Source: Candidatus Marsarchaeota G2 archaeon ECH_B_1
Lineage (GTDB): Archaea; Thermoproteota; Thermoprotei_A; Marsarchaeales; Marsarchaeaceae
Assembly: GCA_003019535.1 (NCBI GenBank)
Contig: NEXG01000017.1
Span: 1-47,200 of the forward strand
DNA: 47,200 nucleotides
Reading direction: 5' to 3'
Below, one piece after another: positions 1-8,740 of this stretch; position 1 is the stretch's first letter, and every line of letters starts with the position of its first letter. Made by a program: the position numbers and the translations under genes. The notes beneath the pieces were generated by a model. That model did no database searches, was not told the DNA's origin, and saw only the letters and a list, made by a program, of their open reading frames with translations.

Positions 1-10
1 TTTTTTTTTT

Positions 11-18
11 AAAAAAAA
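11..18 (-). terminator. T-tract terminator after the small membrane protein gene
   Basis: Eight A residues on the plus strand are a run of eight T on the minus strand, 14-21 nt past the stop of the leftward gene. Archaeal transcription commonly ends at such T-tracts. No hairpin is needed and none is obvious. Confidence 0.45.
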
Positions 19-31
19 GATATTGATTTGT

Positions 32-235
32 TTAGGCTGATTTAGGTTGCTGTGGGGTTGCCTCTACCGCGCCGCCACCCATGAAGGCCCCTAGGAAGGC
101 GAATATAAGGGTGAGGAGCCATAATCCCGCTGCGTACATATCATAGATATTATCCCTGTCAAAAACCACGTTGATTATTAGACCTATAAGTGCCAGTAAA
201 CCAGCCACTACTGTTAGCCACTTATTCATTTCCAC
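32..235 (-). CDS. small two-helix membrane protein, unknown function
   Basis: This is a 67-residue protein with two predicted membrane segments, roughly residues 5-24 (rich in Leu, Ile, Val and Ala) and 33-55, joined by a short polar stretch containing DRDNIYD. The tail after GGG is polar and proline-rich. There are no Cys or His clusters, so metal binding is not suggested. The start could be Met1 or Met3. It reads leftward and ends in a T-tract. I do not recognise a family. The length, clean hydrophobic pattern and the terminator make it a plausible real gene, not a chance ORF. Confidence 0.55.
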   Translation of the reverse strand: MEMNKWLTVVAGLLALIGLIINVVFDRDNIYDMYAAGLWLLTLIFAFLGAFMGGGAVEATPQQPKSA

Positions 236-368
236 TCGGGTATTATAGCGTGTTGGCCGTATTTAAGAGAAGAAGACAGACTGGGTAAACGATTTCATCT
301 GTGTGTTTACGAGTGGTTCTAATAGTTGGTTTGTACATATTTATGAATGTCTTTATTGGTGTGCACCT

Positions 369-794
369 CTATGTTGCCTCACTTGTCCTCGGTGTAATGT
401 AGAGCTCCACCCTTAGGTTTGAGGGATCGTAAAATGAGAGGTTCTCTTCATTCTCTTCGTAGGCCAGGCCTAAACGTTCAAGGTTTGAGCGAACAACTTC
501 AAGCTCCTGGGGTGTCATAAGTAGCGCTATATGCGGCTCGTCCTTAGAATACTCTGGTTGCTTTGTGCTTATGAATGTAATATATGAACCGTCGTTTAGG
601 GCGTATTCGAGCAACACACCGTCCGAGGCATCCGCCCAAGTGTTGGACCAGCCTTTAATCGTCCTGAAAAGTTTTGCGCGGGGCGTCCAACCAAAAACCC
701 CCCTATAAAACTCCTCCACTAGCTTTGGATCACCCATAGGTAGGTCAACATGATGTATCCGCAGGGGCATAAACACATCTTTAAAAACGGACAA
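369..794 (-). CDS. VOC (glyoxalase/bleomycin-resistance fold) family protein
   Basis: The 141-residue protein begins with the typical VOC opening RIHHVDLPMGD, then EEFYRGVFGW, the usual first helix and strand of a glyoxalase/dioxygenase module. His14/His15 and the Glu in LRVELYI near the C terminus are placed like metal ligands of this superfamily, and one module is present, so it would dimerise to form a site. VOC enzymes cover many reactions, so the substrate cannot be told. The start is ambiguous: a TTG at 794 lies 7 nt after a GGAGGG purine run, while an ATG eight codons later (770) gives the shorter form more usual in the family. It stands alone between non-coding stretches. Confidence 0.8.
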   Translation of the reverse strand: MSVFKDVFMPLRIHHVDLPMGDPKLVEEFYRGVFGWTPRAKLFRTIKGWSNTWADASDGVLLEYALNDGSYITFISTKQPEYSKDEPHIALLMTPQELEVVRSNLERLGLAYEENEENLSFYDPSNLRVELYITPRTSEAT

Positions 795-1083
795 TTTAAA
801 CCCTCCAAAAATATGCTCTCATCCGAAACCCGACTTGCTCACCACCCCCACCCTTTACCAGGAACTGATACATTCATAGGCATAATGTGTAGGCAGCTGA
901 ATTAATCGTCTTAAACATTCTTTCATAGCCGCCTCCTAGAGGAGCTAGGTTTGTAGTCGTGTATAACCCTAGCACTTTAGGTTAAACATTTAACCCTTGA
1001 GGAAGGTTTTCTTAAAGCATAGCCTAACTAGGTTGCAACCAATAGATTGTGTAATTAGTTAACTACCTCCTCTCCACGCATTA

Positions 1084-1500
1084 ATGGCAAAGGTTCTATA
1101 CTCCAGCGGGTTCTCAGGGATTACACCCTCTTATGATAGGGGGTCCACTCGATTATCGTCTACAATGAGTGACAAGGGTTTCTTTATTGCTTCTACCCCT
1201 CTCCCTATAGCTTTCCTAATAATGCCTAGGGTACTGTTAAGGTCTAAGTGGAGTCTATGGCCATCGGGATGACACGCACTGGCTCTCAGACACCTTTTGA
1301 CTTTAAGACCATGGTAACCATATAGCTCCTAAGTGTTATACCCAACTACCCCATACAGCAGCACCACACTTTTTGACCTTCTACTAGGCAAGGTTCATCA
1401 GCTTATGATAAGACCGGCATATTATGAAGGCTTCTGAGGCTAAATATAGCTTCTACAACCTTGCACATCCGATGTGTGAACTGGTTATGGGCTGAGTCAC
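1084..1500 (-). pseudogene. decayed TnpB/OrfB-type transposase, C-terminal remnant
   Basis: Reading the minus strand through stops and small frame changes recovers the C-terminal signature of an IS605 OrfB/TnpB protein: SYHKLMNLA, then VGYNT, YGYHGLKVKRCLRAS, CHPDGHRLHLDLNSTLG, and KKPLSLIVDDNRVDP. Known archaeal members have a YNTS element, a zinc-ribbon-like Cys pair, a GH(K/R)LHxDLNGALNI segment holding the last RuvC aspartate, and a KPLSF tail. Stops interrupt the YNT segment, the upstream part and the tail, so this is dead. It is not the same family as the three elements ending in RDLNASLVLL elsewhere in the window. Boundaries are approximate. Confidence 0.6.
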
Positions 1501-1565
1501 AGATATGTTTTTAGGATGGTGAAGTATGGTTTTCGTGTTGTTAATGTTAAGAGTATGATAGGGAA

Positions 1566-1931
1566 ATGGTGAACGCTAACAAGGCATCTAGGAGGAAGGG
1601 GTGGGGTTACAGAAAGAAGAAGAACCCGAAGAATAGGAACTATGTTCGCGGCCGCGCCAGAGAGTACCGGGTTATCCGGCGCCTGCTTAAGGAGGGTGCA
1701 GTGTGGGTTGTACGATCATACGCTAGCCATGGACCCATCGACATCACAGCCGTCTTCCCAGACAGAGTGCGCCTCATCCAAGTGAAGAAGGAGTATCTCC
1801 CCCCGAAGGAGCGCCGTGAACTCGAAGGGCTAGCGTTGAGCTTCTCAGCTCAAAACATACAGGTAGAAGTCTGGCTCTCAAAGAATGGTCGCTTCCAAAT
1901 AGAAGTTATTAAGCCGCCTAGGAACAGTTGA
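1566..1931 (+). CDS. Hjc-like PD-(D/E)XK nuclease (Holliday junction resolvase-related)
   Basis: The 121-residue protein has a very basic N terminus (residues 8-30, many Arg/Lys) followed by the archaeal Hjc pattern: an acidic residue in GRAREYRVIRRLLKEG (Glu33), VVRSYASHGPIDI with Asp59, and the strand RVRLIQVKKE with Lys74. In Hjc these correspond to the metal-binding Glu, Asp and E-x-K. Here the E of E-x-K is Gln72, a substitution also tolerated in PD-(D/E)XK proteins, so activity is likely but not assured. Hjc cuts four-way DNA junctions during recombination. The protein could instead be a resolvase-related nuclease of unknown target. Its neighbours are transposase genes and give no operon context. 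Confidence 0.72.
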   Translation: MVNANKASRRKGWGYRKKKNPKNRNYVRGRAREYRVIRRLLKEGAVWVVRSYASHGPIDITAVFPDRVRLIQVKKEYLPPKERRELEGLALSFSAQNIQVEVWLSKNGRFQIEVIKPPRNS

Positions 1932-2093
1932 CAACAGAAGCTCTTAAACAGTCTCGAGACCAAACCTACCCAAGTAAATCAAAACCTTTATTTAAGGTAA
2001 CGATTAGTCAAAACATGAATTTTTCTAACGTTTAAGGTTTGGGTAGCCCACACCAAGATTCGAGTTAATACTAATATATTCTATCCATGTGAG

Positions 2094-3335
2094 CTACCCC
2101 GCCATAAATGGCGGAGCTTCCTGCATCATCACCCCGCCTTGCCTCCTCAACCCAAGAGAGGGTAGGGGAGGTATTGGGCGGAGCTCCACAGGCACAGAGG
2201 GTGGCACCCACCCTGCCCTTTTCAAAAGAACCAGGGAAGCGTTGAGGTCCCGGTCCAAAGTGAAACCGCAGTGGGGGCAGTGGAACACCCTGTCTTCCAG
2301 TGTTAAACCCTTGTTGATCCCACCACACAGGAAGCACTCACGTGAAGTGTTGTATGCTGGCACAGGTAACACCAATTTCCCTCTTTTTCGAAACCCCCAC
2401 TCCAGCACCGCTCTGAGCTCTGAGAACGAGGAGTCGTGGAGCCGCAGCCTCCTCTTTTTTGTTCCGTTTCGGATCAAATCCTGAACGTTTAAGTGCTCTA
2501 GCACCAAAACGTCGTACTCCTGTGAAAGAAGAGCCCCGAGCTTAAAGAACAAATCGCGCCTGAAATCTTTAACATGCTCGTGCTGCTTTGCGAGTCTTGT
2601 CTTTGTTTTAAGCCAGTTTTTCGAGAGAAACCTTTTCCTTGATAGTGTCCTCTGTAGCACCCTGATTCTATCAAGCGAGCGCTCAAGCGGCCTAGGGTTT
2701 TCGAGAAAGCGTCCATCAGAGAGAGTGGCAAGCCTTGTGATACCCAAGTCGACGCCCACAGCCCTCTTTGGCTCCTTCGAAGCCAGCTCTTTAGTCTCTG
2801 GCTCCTCCACCAAGAAGATTACGTGGATTCGACAAGAAGGGTAAGCCTTCACGCATACCTGGGACACTTGGCTCTCTGGGAGCTCCCTGTGTATTATCAA
2901 AGGTAAGAAGCCGATTTTACTCAGGTACAGCCGAGCCTTTTTCTTTTTGTTTTTACCGAGACCAACCTCCCCCGCGTTGGAAAGCCTCCAGCCACTCTGA
3001 GGATACACCAGGGAAAGGTACCTGTACGGCTTCTTTTTCTTGGGCTTGTTCGCGAGCCCCTCGAAGAAGCGCTCCCTAGCTTGGTAGAACCTATCAGCAA
3101 CCTGCTGCGCCACCTGGGAGTGTAACACTTGAAACTCTTGGTTCTGTTTTCGTAGGTCTAAAGCTAGTTGTCGAAGCTCGGTTTTATTCATAGTGTGCTT
3201 GTTCTTCTCGTACTCCCCTTGTTCAGCGTGTAGGAGCGCGTTGTAAAGCTCACAAGCTGCTTCGAGCTGGGTTTTTAAAACCCTCGCGGTTGTCTTTGAT
3301 GCATACGCTCGGAAGCGGTATGCCCTCACACGCAT
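2094..3335 (-). CDS. tnpB: RNA-guided nuclease TnpB (IS605 OrfB family)
   Basis: The protein is about 413 residues when started at the ATG giving MRVRAYRFRAY; longer upstream reading would run into the element's left-end hairpin. It has the OrfB N-terminal helical region, the RuvC-like motifs VGVDLG (Asp), VLVLEHLN (Glu) and LDRDLNA (Asp), and a zinc finger formed by ECFLCGG and FHCPHCG. All catalytic residues are present. TnpB proteins cut DNA under guidance of an RNA from the element's right end and help it persist. The stop TAG lies inside the right-end GGGTAGCTCAC, so coding sequence and predicted guide RNA overlap. A TATA-like box sits about 22-30 nt before the ATG, suggesting a leaderless mRNA. 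Confidence 0.88.
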   Translation of the reverse strand: MRVRAYRFRAYASKTTARVLKTQLEAACELYNALLHAEQGEYEKNKHTMNKTELRQLALDLRKQNQEFQVLHSQVAQQVADRFYQARERFFEGLANKPKKKKPYRYLSLVYPQSGWRLSNAGEVGLGKNKKKKARLYLSKIGFLPLIIHRELPESQVSQVCVKAYPSCRIHVIFLVEEPETKELASKEPKRAVGVDLGITRLATLSDGRFLENPRPLERSLDRIRVLQRTLSRKRFLSKNWLKTKTRLAKQHEHVKDFRRDLFFKLGALLSQEYDVLVLEHLNVQDLIRNGTKKRRLRLHDSSFSELRAVLEWGFRKRGKLVLPVPAYNTSRECFLCGGINKGLTLEDRVFHCPHCGFTLDRDLNASLVLLKRAGWVPPSVPVELRPIPPLPSLGLRRQGGVMMQEAPPFMAG

Positions 3336-3357
3336 TACCGAGTATTCTTTGCGTGTG

Positions 3358-3365
3358 TATTTATA
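3358..3365 (-). promoter_or_regulatory. TATA box of tnpB copy 1
   Basis: TATAAATA on the minus strand begins 30 nt before the ATG at 3335. The same box and following ACACACGCAAAGAAT are conserved before tnpB copy 3, where flanking DNA differs, so it is part of the element. Confidence 0.6.
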
Positions 3366-3471
3366 CCTTTGGAATCCCCGCCTTAAAAGGCGAGGTTTTG
3401 GAAAGTTTATAATCATGTTTAGTATTTATAGAAAAATTTTTTGCTGAGGGAAAAAAGATTCGTGATTTGTT

Positions 3472-4464
3472 TTAGCTGAGTGATATCTGGGTCAACTGTT
3501 CACTACTTATTAACCAGACTTGACCATTGTATGTGTAGGTGGCCTTATCGAGTAGTGTTAGGGTGTATGTTTTACCCTGAATTGTTATGTTGAGTGTGAT
3601 GTAGCCCTCCGCTTGGGCTGTATTACCTGAGAGAGTGACGGACTTTACCGTGGTCTTGGACCCTGCAACGTTGAGTTTCTGGAATAGTGCGCCCCAAGCT
3701 GTGGCTACGTTTTGACCGGCTACTGTCTGGTTTATGTTGAGTGTTTTGCTTATATTCAAACTCCAAGTTGTGTTCGCTTGCGCCGTGTATTCTGAGTTTA
3801 GGGCTGATGTGTTGTCTGATGCCAGCGCCTGCATGTGTGTTGTAAATAGTTGGGTTACGAACTCGCTGGGTGTGGTCTGGGTTTGAGCGTTCGTCTGGGG
3901 TGTGAGTATGAAGCTTCCCTTACCCGTCTGCACTAAGTGGAAGTGTAGCACCAGGGTGTACGTTGCACCTGGCTGTACCGTGAAGTTTGTGTATATCTTA
4001 ATACCCGTCTCGGCACCGCTTGGAACACTGGCTGTAACATTAACGAGCCCATTCACAGATAGCCCGGGCAGCGGTTGTATAGAAGTGTTCACGGCCACCT
4101 TGACGCCCCTACTTGGAACCACTATTCTCAGCATGTCATACGACCCAGCTGGCACCCTAGCTGTTGTGAAGGCTGCGGTAGTGTTAAGTATATAGTTGAG
4201 TTTCACCTGTTTCGGCTGACTTAACACCGTTATCCAGCTCCCATTCACGTTGTGCACCTGTATCTGTGTTGCCTCAACATACACGAACTCTACGCCAGCT
4301 ATGGGTCCAGGGTCCTGCGCGGCCACCGTTAGGTAGCCCGTGTTACCCGATGCACCCCTACCCATGGCGTGGATAGCTGCGTAGCCACCCACACCCGCGG
4401 CGACCACGACGACCGCGGCCACAACCAAGGCGAGAGCCCTGCTTATACCTCTCCTTGCATTCAT
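3472..4464 (-). CDS. exported/anchored DUF4382 protein with C-terminal NTF2-like region
   Basis: Started at the ATG giving MNARRGISRAL, the protein is about 330 residues. An N-terminal basic patch and a hydrophobic segment (about residues 10-28, Ala/Val-rich) look like a signal anchor, so the rest would be outside the cell. Residues about 38-195 match DUF4382 in style: GVEFVYVEATQIQVH, then GSWITVL, then RVPAGSYDMLRIVV. The following part (TQLFTTHMQALASDNTSALN to VWLISSEQLTQI) resembles an NTF2/SnoaL-like fold. Thr, Asn and Gln are abundant, as is common in archaeal surface proteins with N-glycosylation sequons (for example NTT, NTS, NVT). Function is unknown. An upstream ATG at 4584 would put extra sequence before the signal and is less likely. 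A T-tract follows the gene near 3443. Confidence 0.75.
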   Translation of the reverse strand: MNARRGISRALALVVAAVVVVAAGVGGYAAIHAMGRGASGNTGYLTVAAQDPGPIAGVEFVYVEATQIQVHNVNGSWITVLSQPKQVKLNYILNTTAAFTTARVPAGSYDMLRIVVPSRGVKVAVNTSIQPLPGLSVNGLVNVTASVPSGAETGIKIYTNFTVQPGATYTLVLHFHLVQTGKGSFILTPQTNAQTQTTPSEFVTQLFTTHMQALASDNTSALNSEYTAQANTTWSLNISKTLNINQTVAGQNVATAWGALFQKLNVAGSKTTVKSVTLSGNTAQAEGYITLNITIQGKTYTLTLLDKATYTYNGQVWLISSEQLTQISLS

Positions 4465-4772
4465 TATCTGATCACGAGATATATCTGCGTGAAAAGAATT
4501 AAGCCAAGGGTTTCTAGAACACCATGCCCAAGCTTTCACATTACCTGAAACAGTTCTTACTAAAAAATGCATCATAAGAGTCACTTCAACAATACTTTTG
4601 AATACGCTTTAAAACCTATAGATACACGAATCGGGCAACACCCAAAGGATGACTGACAGTGACAAGATGTCGACAACGAGTTGCCAAACCACTGATGCGT
4701 TGTAGGTTTGCCATACAACAACTGGGTTGACTTCAGTGGAAAAACATATGTAGTCAGCTGCGTTACAGGGGT
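4465..4772. other. intergenic, no gene seen
   Basis: I see no credible coding sequence here. It includes the upstream region of the DUF4382 gene and then low-information DNA. Confidence 0.4.
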
Positions 4773-5090
4773 TTAAAACCTCTTTGATAATTTAAGGATA
4801 GTGTTCAAATGAAATGTGTTTCTCAATGTCGAATAATGAGAAGACGCCCTTCTTCCCAGCAAGCTCTACGCTTGCATCGTAGGTCACATAGTGGCTTGGT
4901 AAAGGCTTCCCAAGTGTGGATACTATAGTGCGGTGGTCGCTTATTTGAACATCGCCCCTAAACGGTAGATCCGGAATTCATGTATGGGTTGCACTCAGTG
5001 CTAAGCGCTATTATGGGTCTACCGTAAAAGCCGGGGGTCTGAGAGCGGGTACTTAAGTGTGTAGTTGTAGCAGCTGTACATACCACTACG
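4773..5090 (-). pseudogene. broken gene of unrecognised family
   Basis: On the minus strand two overlapping frames each read like real protein and join naturally. Upstream frame: YGRPIIALSTECNPYMN (about 5030-4975). Downstream frame, continuing to a TAA at 4773: IPDLPFRGDVQISDHRTIV, STLGKPLPSHYVTYDASVEL, and KKGVFSLFDIEKHISFEHYP. A single small indel near 4975 separates them. The composition is that of a globular enzyme-like protein. The 5' end is lost in further frame changes near 5090. I cannot name the family. Confidence 0.5.
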
Positions 5091-6271
5091 CGTGGCTGAC
5101 ATCCTCTCCACTCTGAAGGGTTGGAGGTTCCCGGTTTGTTGGAGCACTGCACAGTCTTCGTCCTACTAGGTTATGGGCTGTGTCAGAAGCAGCCCCCGCC
5201 GCGGAGATATACCCCGTGGCCCGTTTGCCACATACACCCACCCACTCACCCGTCCCCCACACCTCTGGCGACTCGCCGATCCCTGTATTCCCGCCAAAAT
5301 ATTTAAGGGTTCGCAATTCATCTCCCCGCTCGCTAAAGCTTCGGAGCTTTCTTGCTCATATTTTTGTAATCTTCGCCTATGGTAAGCTGGGGTCACAGTA
5401 ACATTCATTGGAGAAGTCGAGTAGTGGGAAATAAGGCATTTTCCACTTTCAACAGTAGGACTAAGATGCGCTTAGTACTATTTGAGATCTCAGCGCAGAT
5501 TTTCATTTACCTAGATCGGGGTAGCTCGCTTATGACACCAATGATGGGAAGTAATGCTCAAATATAGTGATTACTTTGGAGTTTCAGTGCTCAGTAGTCT
5601 AGAAGAACACAAAATAATAAGAATATATCCCTATATAGATTTTGAGTTTTGTTGATACGTAGTGGTCAAGTGTCCAATCAGTGTAAAAAATAGGGGGTAG
5701 TAGCAGTCCACTTAATGCAATCCCAACTTCTTAGAGAAACACTGAAATAGTAAACCACCAACCCACTTCCGTAATAGACAGGTGGTCCACAGTATCAGGT
5801 TTGCGTTTAAACGTCTTGCATAAACCACTACCACGAGACATTCAGAAATAGGATCAATCTTGAATCGTTTTTCTAGGGTTCCTGGGGAGACGAGCATCTC
5901 AAACAACGTGGATGCTAAGAAGCAGCAGATAGACGCGTTGCAACACCCCAGAATTAACTAGTGGGAGCGTCTAACGGCAACCTATGTTGGATGTATTAAA
6001 GCCTTAACCATGTATCAAGGTTTTGAGACTTCTCAGAGCCGTAACCGCTGTGGATATATGTAGGGGCACTGTGAGCAGTTAAAGATGTGAGACCATCTCC
6101 TCTAAGTGTAAACCGACACCCAAATTCCCTGTTAATCGAAGAGGAGTAATGAGCCCCACGGAGAATTCTCAATTAACCAAGACATCAGTCTCCTAACTAC
6201 GTGTGGTATATGTTGATAAGCGGAATCCTACCACGTAAATCCTAATAACTTTACAAAGCATTTTTCTTGGT
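5091..6271. other. gene-poor stretch, possible unidentified relics
   Basis: No convincing gene is present. A minus-strand open stretch at 5712-5906 (TLEKRFKIDPISECLVVVVY and onward) has protein-like composition but no start context or known motif. The rest contains only short overlapping frames typical of chance. It may hold decayed genes, as the DNA beside it does. Confidence 0.35.
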
Positions 6272-7072
6272 GTGAATGATACTGACAGACGAATCCTTCT
6301 TTACCTGTTTAGGGATGGTCGGATTAGTTTACACAGAATATCTAAAGTAACCCGTATCGATTACTCAACCATTAAATATAGATTTAAATATCTTAGAGAA
6401 AGAGGAATACTCAGGGGGTTCCAACTTTATGTGAACCCAGCTTTCTTCGGACTTCGGAGGGTGTTTCTACTATCCAGCGAGTCGATCCCCAGGTTGGCTA
6501 ACATGGCGCTCGAGTTCAGGTGTATCGAGGGTCCAACACTCTATGAGTTCGCATGTGGTTCCAAACAAGAACTCAACGATTTATGTAGCAAGTATCAAAA
6601 CACCATTTTAGAGTGCTGGCTTCCGAGTCGAATTCATTCTGAGAAGATATCTAGGTTTGATTACGAGATCATAAAGGCTTTAAACAGCGATCCCAGGGCA
6701 CCCAATCCTGTTATAGCCAAGGTGTTGAAGGTACCCACTAAGCAGGTTAAGAAGCATATAGAGTTTCTCTATTCAAATAATTACATTAGGGTTTTCCCAG
6801 ATACCCAAATTGACGGTTCCTCCCTCCTGATGTTTACATTAATTAGCATGAGACCACTCCATGTGCGAAGCCTACTACTAAACAACCTTGTATGGGAATA
6901 TAGGGATAAAAAGAAGGGGGTTTTCGTGTGCTGCTTCGATGGTCTACAGAGTTTAACAGGGATATTGCATCAATCCAAGGAGTTAGACCCAAGCATTAGA
7001 GTGCTTGTAAAATCACGGTACGCGGTGTACGACTACTATAATAACAGCCTCACAGCTGGTAGGAGTGTTTAG
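6272..7072 (+). CDS. Lrp/AsnC-like transcriptional regulator with two winged-helix domains
   Basis: The 266-residue protein opens with an AsnC-type helix-turn-helix, DRRILLYLFRDGRISL then SKVTRIDYSTIKYRFKYL. A second copy follows at about residues 130-175 (FDYEIIKALNSDPRAP, then KVLKVPTKQVKKHIEFLYSN). Between and after these are alpha/beta stretches in place of a standard RAM ligand domain. Tandem HTH proteins of this type are common in archaea and bind promoters as dimers, but the effector is unknown. It starts at an ATG shortly after an AT-rich stretch. It lies upstream of the DsrE/HAD pair in the same direction with a gap of about 95 nt, so control of that pair is possible but not shown. 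Confidence 0.72.
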   Translation: MNDTDRRILLYLFRDGRISLHRISKVTRIDYSTIKYRFKYLRERGILRGFQLYVNPAFFGLRRVFLLSSESIPRLANMALEFRCIEGPTLYEFACGSKQELNDLCSKYQNTILECWLPSRIHSEKISRFDYEIIKALNSDPRAPNPVIAKVLKVPTKQVKKHIEFLYSNNYIRVFPDTQIDGSSLLMFTLISMRPLHVRSLLLNNLVWEYRDKKKGVFVCCFDGLQSLTGILHQSKELDPSIRVLVKSRYAVYDYYNNSLTAGRSV

Positions 7073-7166
7073 GTTAACCCACACCATCTTTTTGGGCGTA
7101 ACAATGGTCAAGGGTTTAGTCCACAAATTTTTATTCGCCCATCCTGTATGATTTAGGTGACGGTAT

Positions 7167-7520
7167 ATGGATAGATACGCGTTCGCGATTTACTGCGACC
7201 CCGAGATAAGAAGTGAGAAGGTGAAGGCGTTGCACGCTCTGCAGTACGCTTTGACCCTTAAAAAGAAGGGCGACGAGGTTTTGCTCTACTTTGACGGGTT
7301 AGGCACTAGGGGGCCACTTGACAGCAGACTTAAACCTCTAGTAGAAGAGGCGATCTCACTGGGAATTGTGTACGGGGCATGCGGTTACTGCGCATCACCA
7401 CCACACGTCGGCGTTGAAGAGAGCTTAAAACAACTCAAAATCAATCTAGTAGGCAATGAGCACGACCATAAGGATTTAACCACGCTAAGCGAGTTAGGTT
7501 ACCAGGTGATCATGGTTTGA
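7167..7520 (+). CDS. DsrE/DsrF-like sulfur relay family protein
   Basis: The 117-residue protein fits the DsrE fold: an opening strand YAFAIYCDP, a helix HALQYALTLKKKGDEV, LLYFDGLGTRGP, and the loop GACGYCASP that carries two Cys where DsrE/TusD proteins hold the persulfide-accepting Cys. A final strand GYQVIMV closes it. DsrE-like proteins pass sulfane sulfur between proteins. The two close cysteines make a sulfur-transfer role plausible here. Its stop overlaps the TTG start of the HAD gene by 3 nt, so they are co-translated. A second DsrE-like gene occurs at 38203 in a sulfide oxidation operon. Confidence 0.75.
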   Translation: MDRYAFAIYCDPEIRSEKVKALHALQYALTLKKKGDEVLLYFDGLGTRGPLDSRLKPLVEEAISLGIVYGACGYCASPPHVGVEESLKQLKINLVGNEHDHKDLTTLSELGYQVIMV

Positions 7521-8119
7521 AGCTAGCGTTTGACGTGTACGGCACACTGTTTAACCCACAAATACCCAATGTACCCGAAGAGATTATGAGCGAATGGCGG
7601 CAAAAACAGTTGGAGTTCTCCTGGCGCCTTAGCCTGATGGGAAAGTGGGTCGACTTCGATGAGGTAACCAAGCTCGCACTCAAGCATGTTTATAGGAGAC
7701 GTGGGCTCAACGTTGACCCAAAACTTCTAGATGGCTGGCTGAAACTAGAACCCTACGAGGATACCGTGATCCTACGCGAACTTTCAAAAACACACACTCT
7801 ATACACCTTAACAAATGGCACATTGAAAAGTATAAAAAGGCTCTTAGAAAACGCGCAGATAATTAACTTTTTCACGGGTTTCTATAGTGTAGAAGACGTC
7901 AAGGTATACAAGCCCTCGCCAAAGGTGTACACAGAGTTCATAAGAAGGTTTGGAGACGCATACTTGGTGTCCTCTAATCCATGGGACATAGCGGGAGCCA
8001 AGAACGCAGGTATGAAGGCAATATACATAAACAGACATAACCAGCCGGCAGACCCCCTCTCAGACGAGCCAGATATCACTGTTAAAACTCTAAGAGAACT
8101 GTCCCAACATTTACAATAG
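7517..8119 (+). CDS. HAD-superfamily hydrolase, haloacid dehalogenase-like
   Basis: The 200-residue protein starts at TTG, overlapping the preceding stop. HAD motif I is FDVYGTLF (nucleophile Asp at residue 6, second position Tyr instead of Asp), as in L-2-haloacid dehalogenases (FDxYGT). Motif II is TLTNGT, motif III includes Lys in VKVYKPSPKVY, and motif IV is in SSNPWDIAGAKNAGM, where dehalogenases have SSNxWD. These features point to the type II haloacid dehalogenase subgroup over phosphatases. The cap domain lies between residues about 15 and 85. Whether the cell meets haloacids is unknown, so a general HAD hydrolase label is safer. It is coupled to the DsrE-like gene. Confidence 0.82.
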   Translation: MKLAFDVYGTLFNPQIPNVPEEIMSEWRQKQLEFSWRLSLMGKWVDFDEVTKLALKHVYRRRGLNVDPKLLDGWLKLEPYEDTVILRELSKTHTLYTLTNGTLKSIKRLLENAQIINFFTGFYSVEDVKVYKPSPKVYTEFIRRFGDAYLVSSNPWDIAGAKNAGMKAIYINRHNQPADPLSDEPDITVKTLRELSQHLQ

Positions 8120-8740
8120 ACACACATGAAGGCTACGGTCAACCATTAGTACGTAAAACAATAGAGTATAGGGACTGCAAGGTGCACTGGGTTTAGCTGT
8201 TCCTTTACAAACAAATGAAGTAAGTAGACCCAAGTTTCTATTTGCCAAAACCGAGTAAAAACTCCACGACTGTTGAATGAAAATTAGGGTTGGAGACATG
8301 ATAGGCTCTAAGCTCGAATTTTTGGTCCACCGTAGAAATGGATGGTGAGGCAGTGAATAATATTTCGATCATAAGTTTAGTGGGGACAGCGACGAGTGGC
8401 TAAGCCTCGATTGTTAGGGATAGGAGTACTCGGATTTGGCTAATTGGAACTCCGAGGAATACCCAAGCATAACCGTTCCCAAATAGGTGTCTAGTAGTGG
8501 ACTTATCGTATTCGGAGAACAATAATCTGAACCTTATTTAAGGGTCCGAGCAAAGAAGGCGTCTAGACAATGGGTTTTATCCTAGACCACCGCACCTGCT
8601 AGGTTCTAGATAGAGTTCAAAACCATTAAGAGACACCTAGTGAACTAATTGATGGATGACCAAGGATTGAAAACCCTAACCGTTATAGGGCATAGCTTAA
8701 AACCCGATTCAAATTGTGTATCATCTAGGAAGCGGTACTC
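8120..8740. other. intergenic, no convincing gene
   Basis: About 620 nt without a supported gene. On the minus strand between about 8400 and 8560 two frames are free of stops for about 40 codons (one containing EYDKSTTRHLFGNGYAWVF), which might be a relic, but no motif supports it. Confidence 0.35.

Larger units (their letters stand above)
2089..3403 (-). mobile_element. TnpB-only IS200/IS605-type element, copy 1 (intact)
   Basis: The element is bounded on its left end by TCCAAAACCTCGCC followed by a hairpin (GCC, T-rich loop, GGC) and GGGGATT, and on its right end by a hairpin and GGGTAGCTCAC. The same ends flank the copies at 21284-22608 and 39986-41318. It carries tnpB only and no Y1 transposase gene. 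A TTATAA motif lies 3-4 nt outside the conserved left end in all three copies. By analogy with ISDra2, an omega/reRNA would overlap the 3' part of tnpB and end with guide sequence just past the right end, here beginning ATGGATAGAATATATTAGTA (minus strand, 2088 downwards). Confidence 0.75.

Noticed and set aside
5121-5408. Several overlapping open frames on both strands around 5.1-5.4 kb
   Set aside because: They arise from a locally GC-rich segment with few stops in any frame; none has a protein-like pattern with context.
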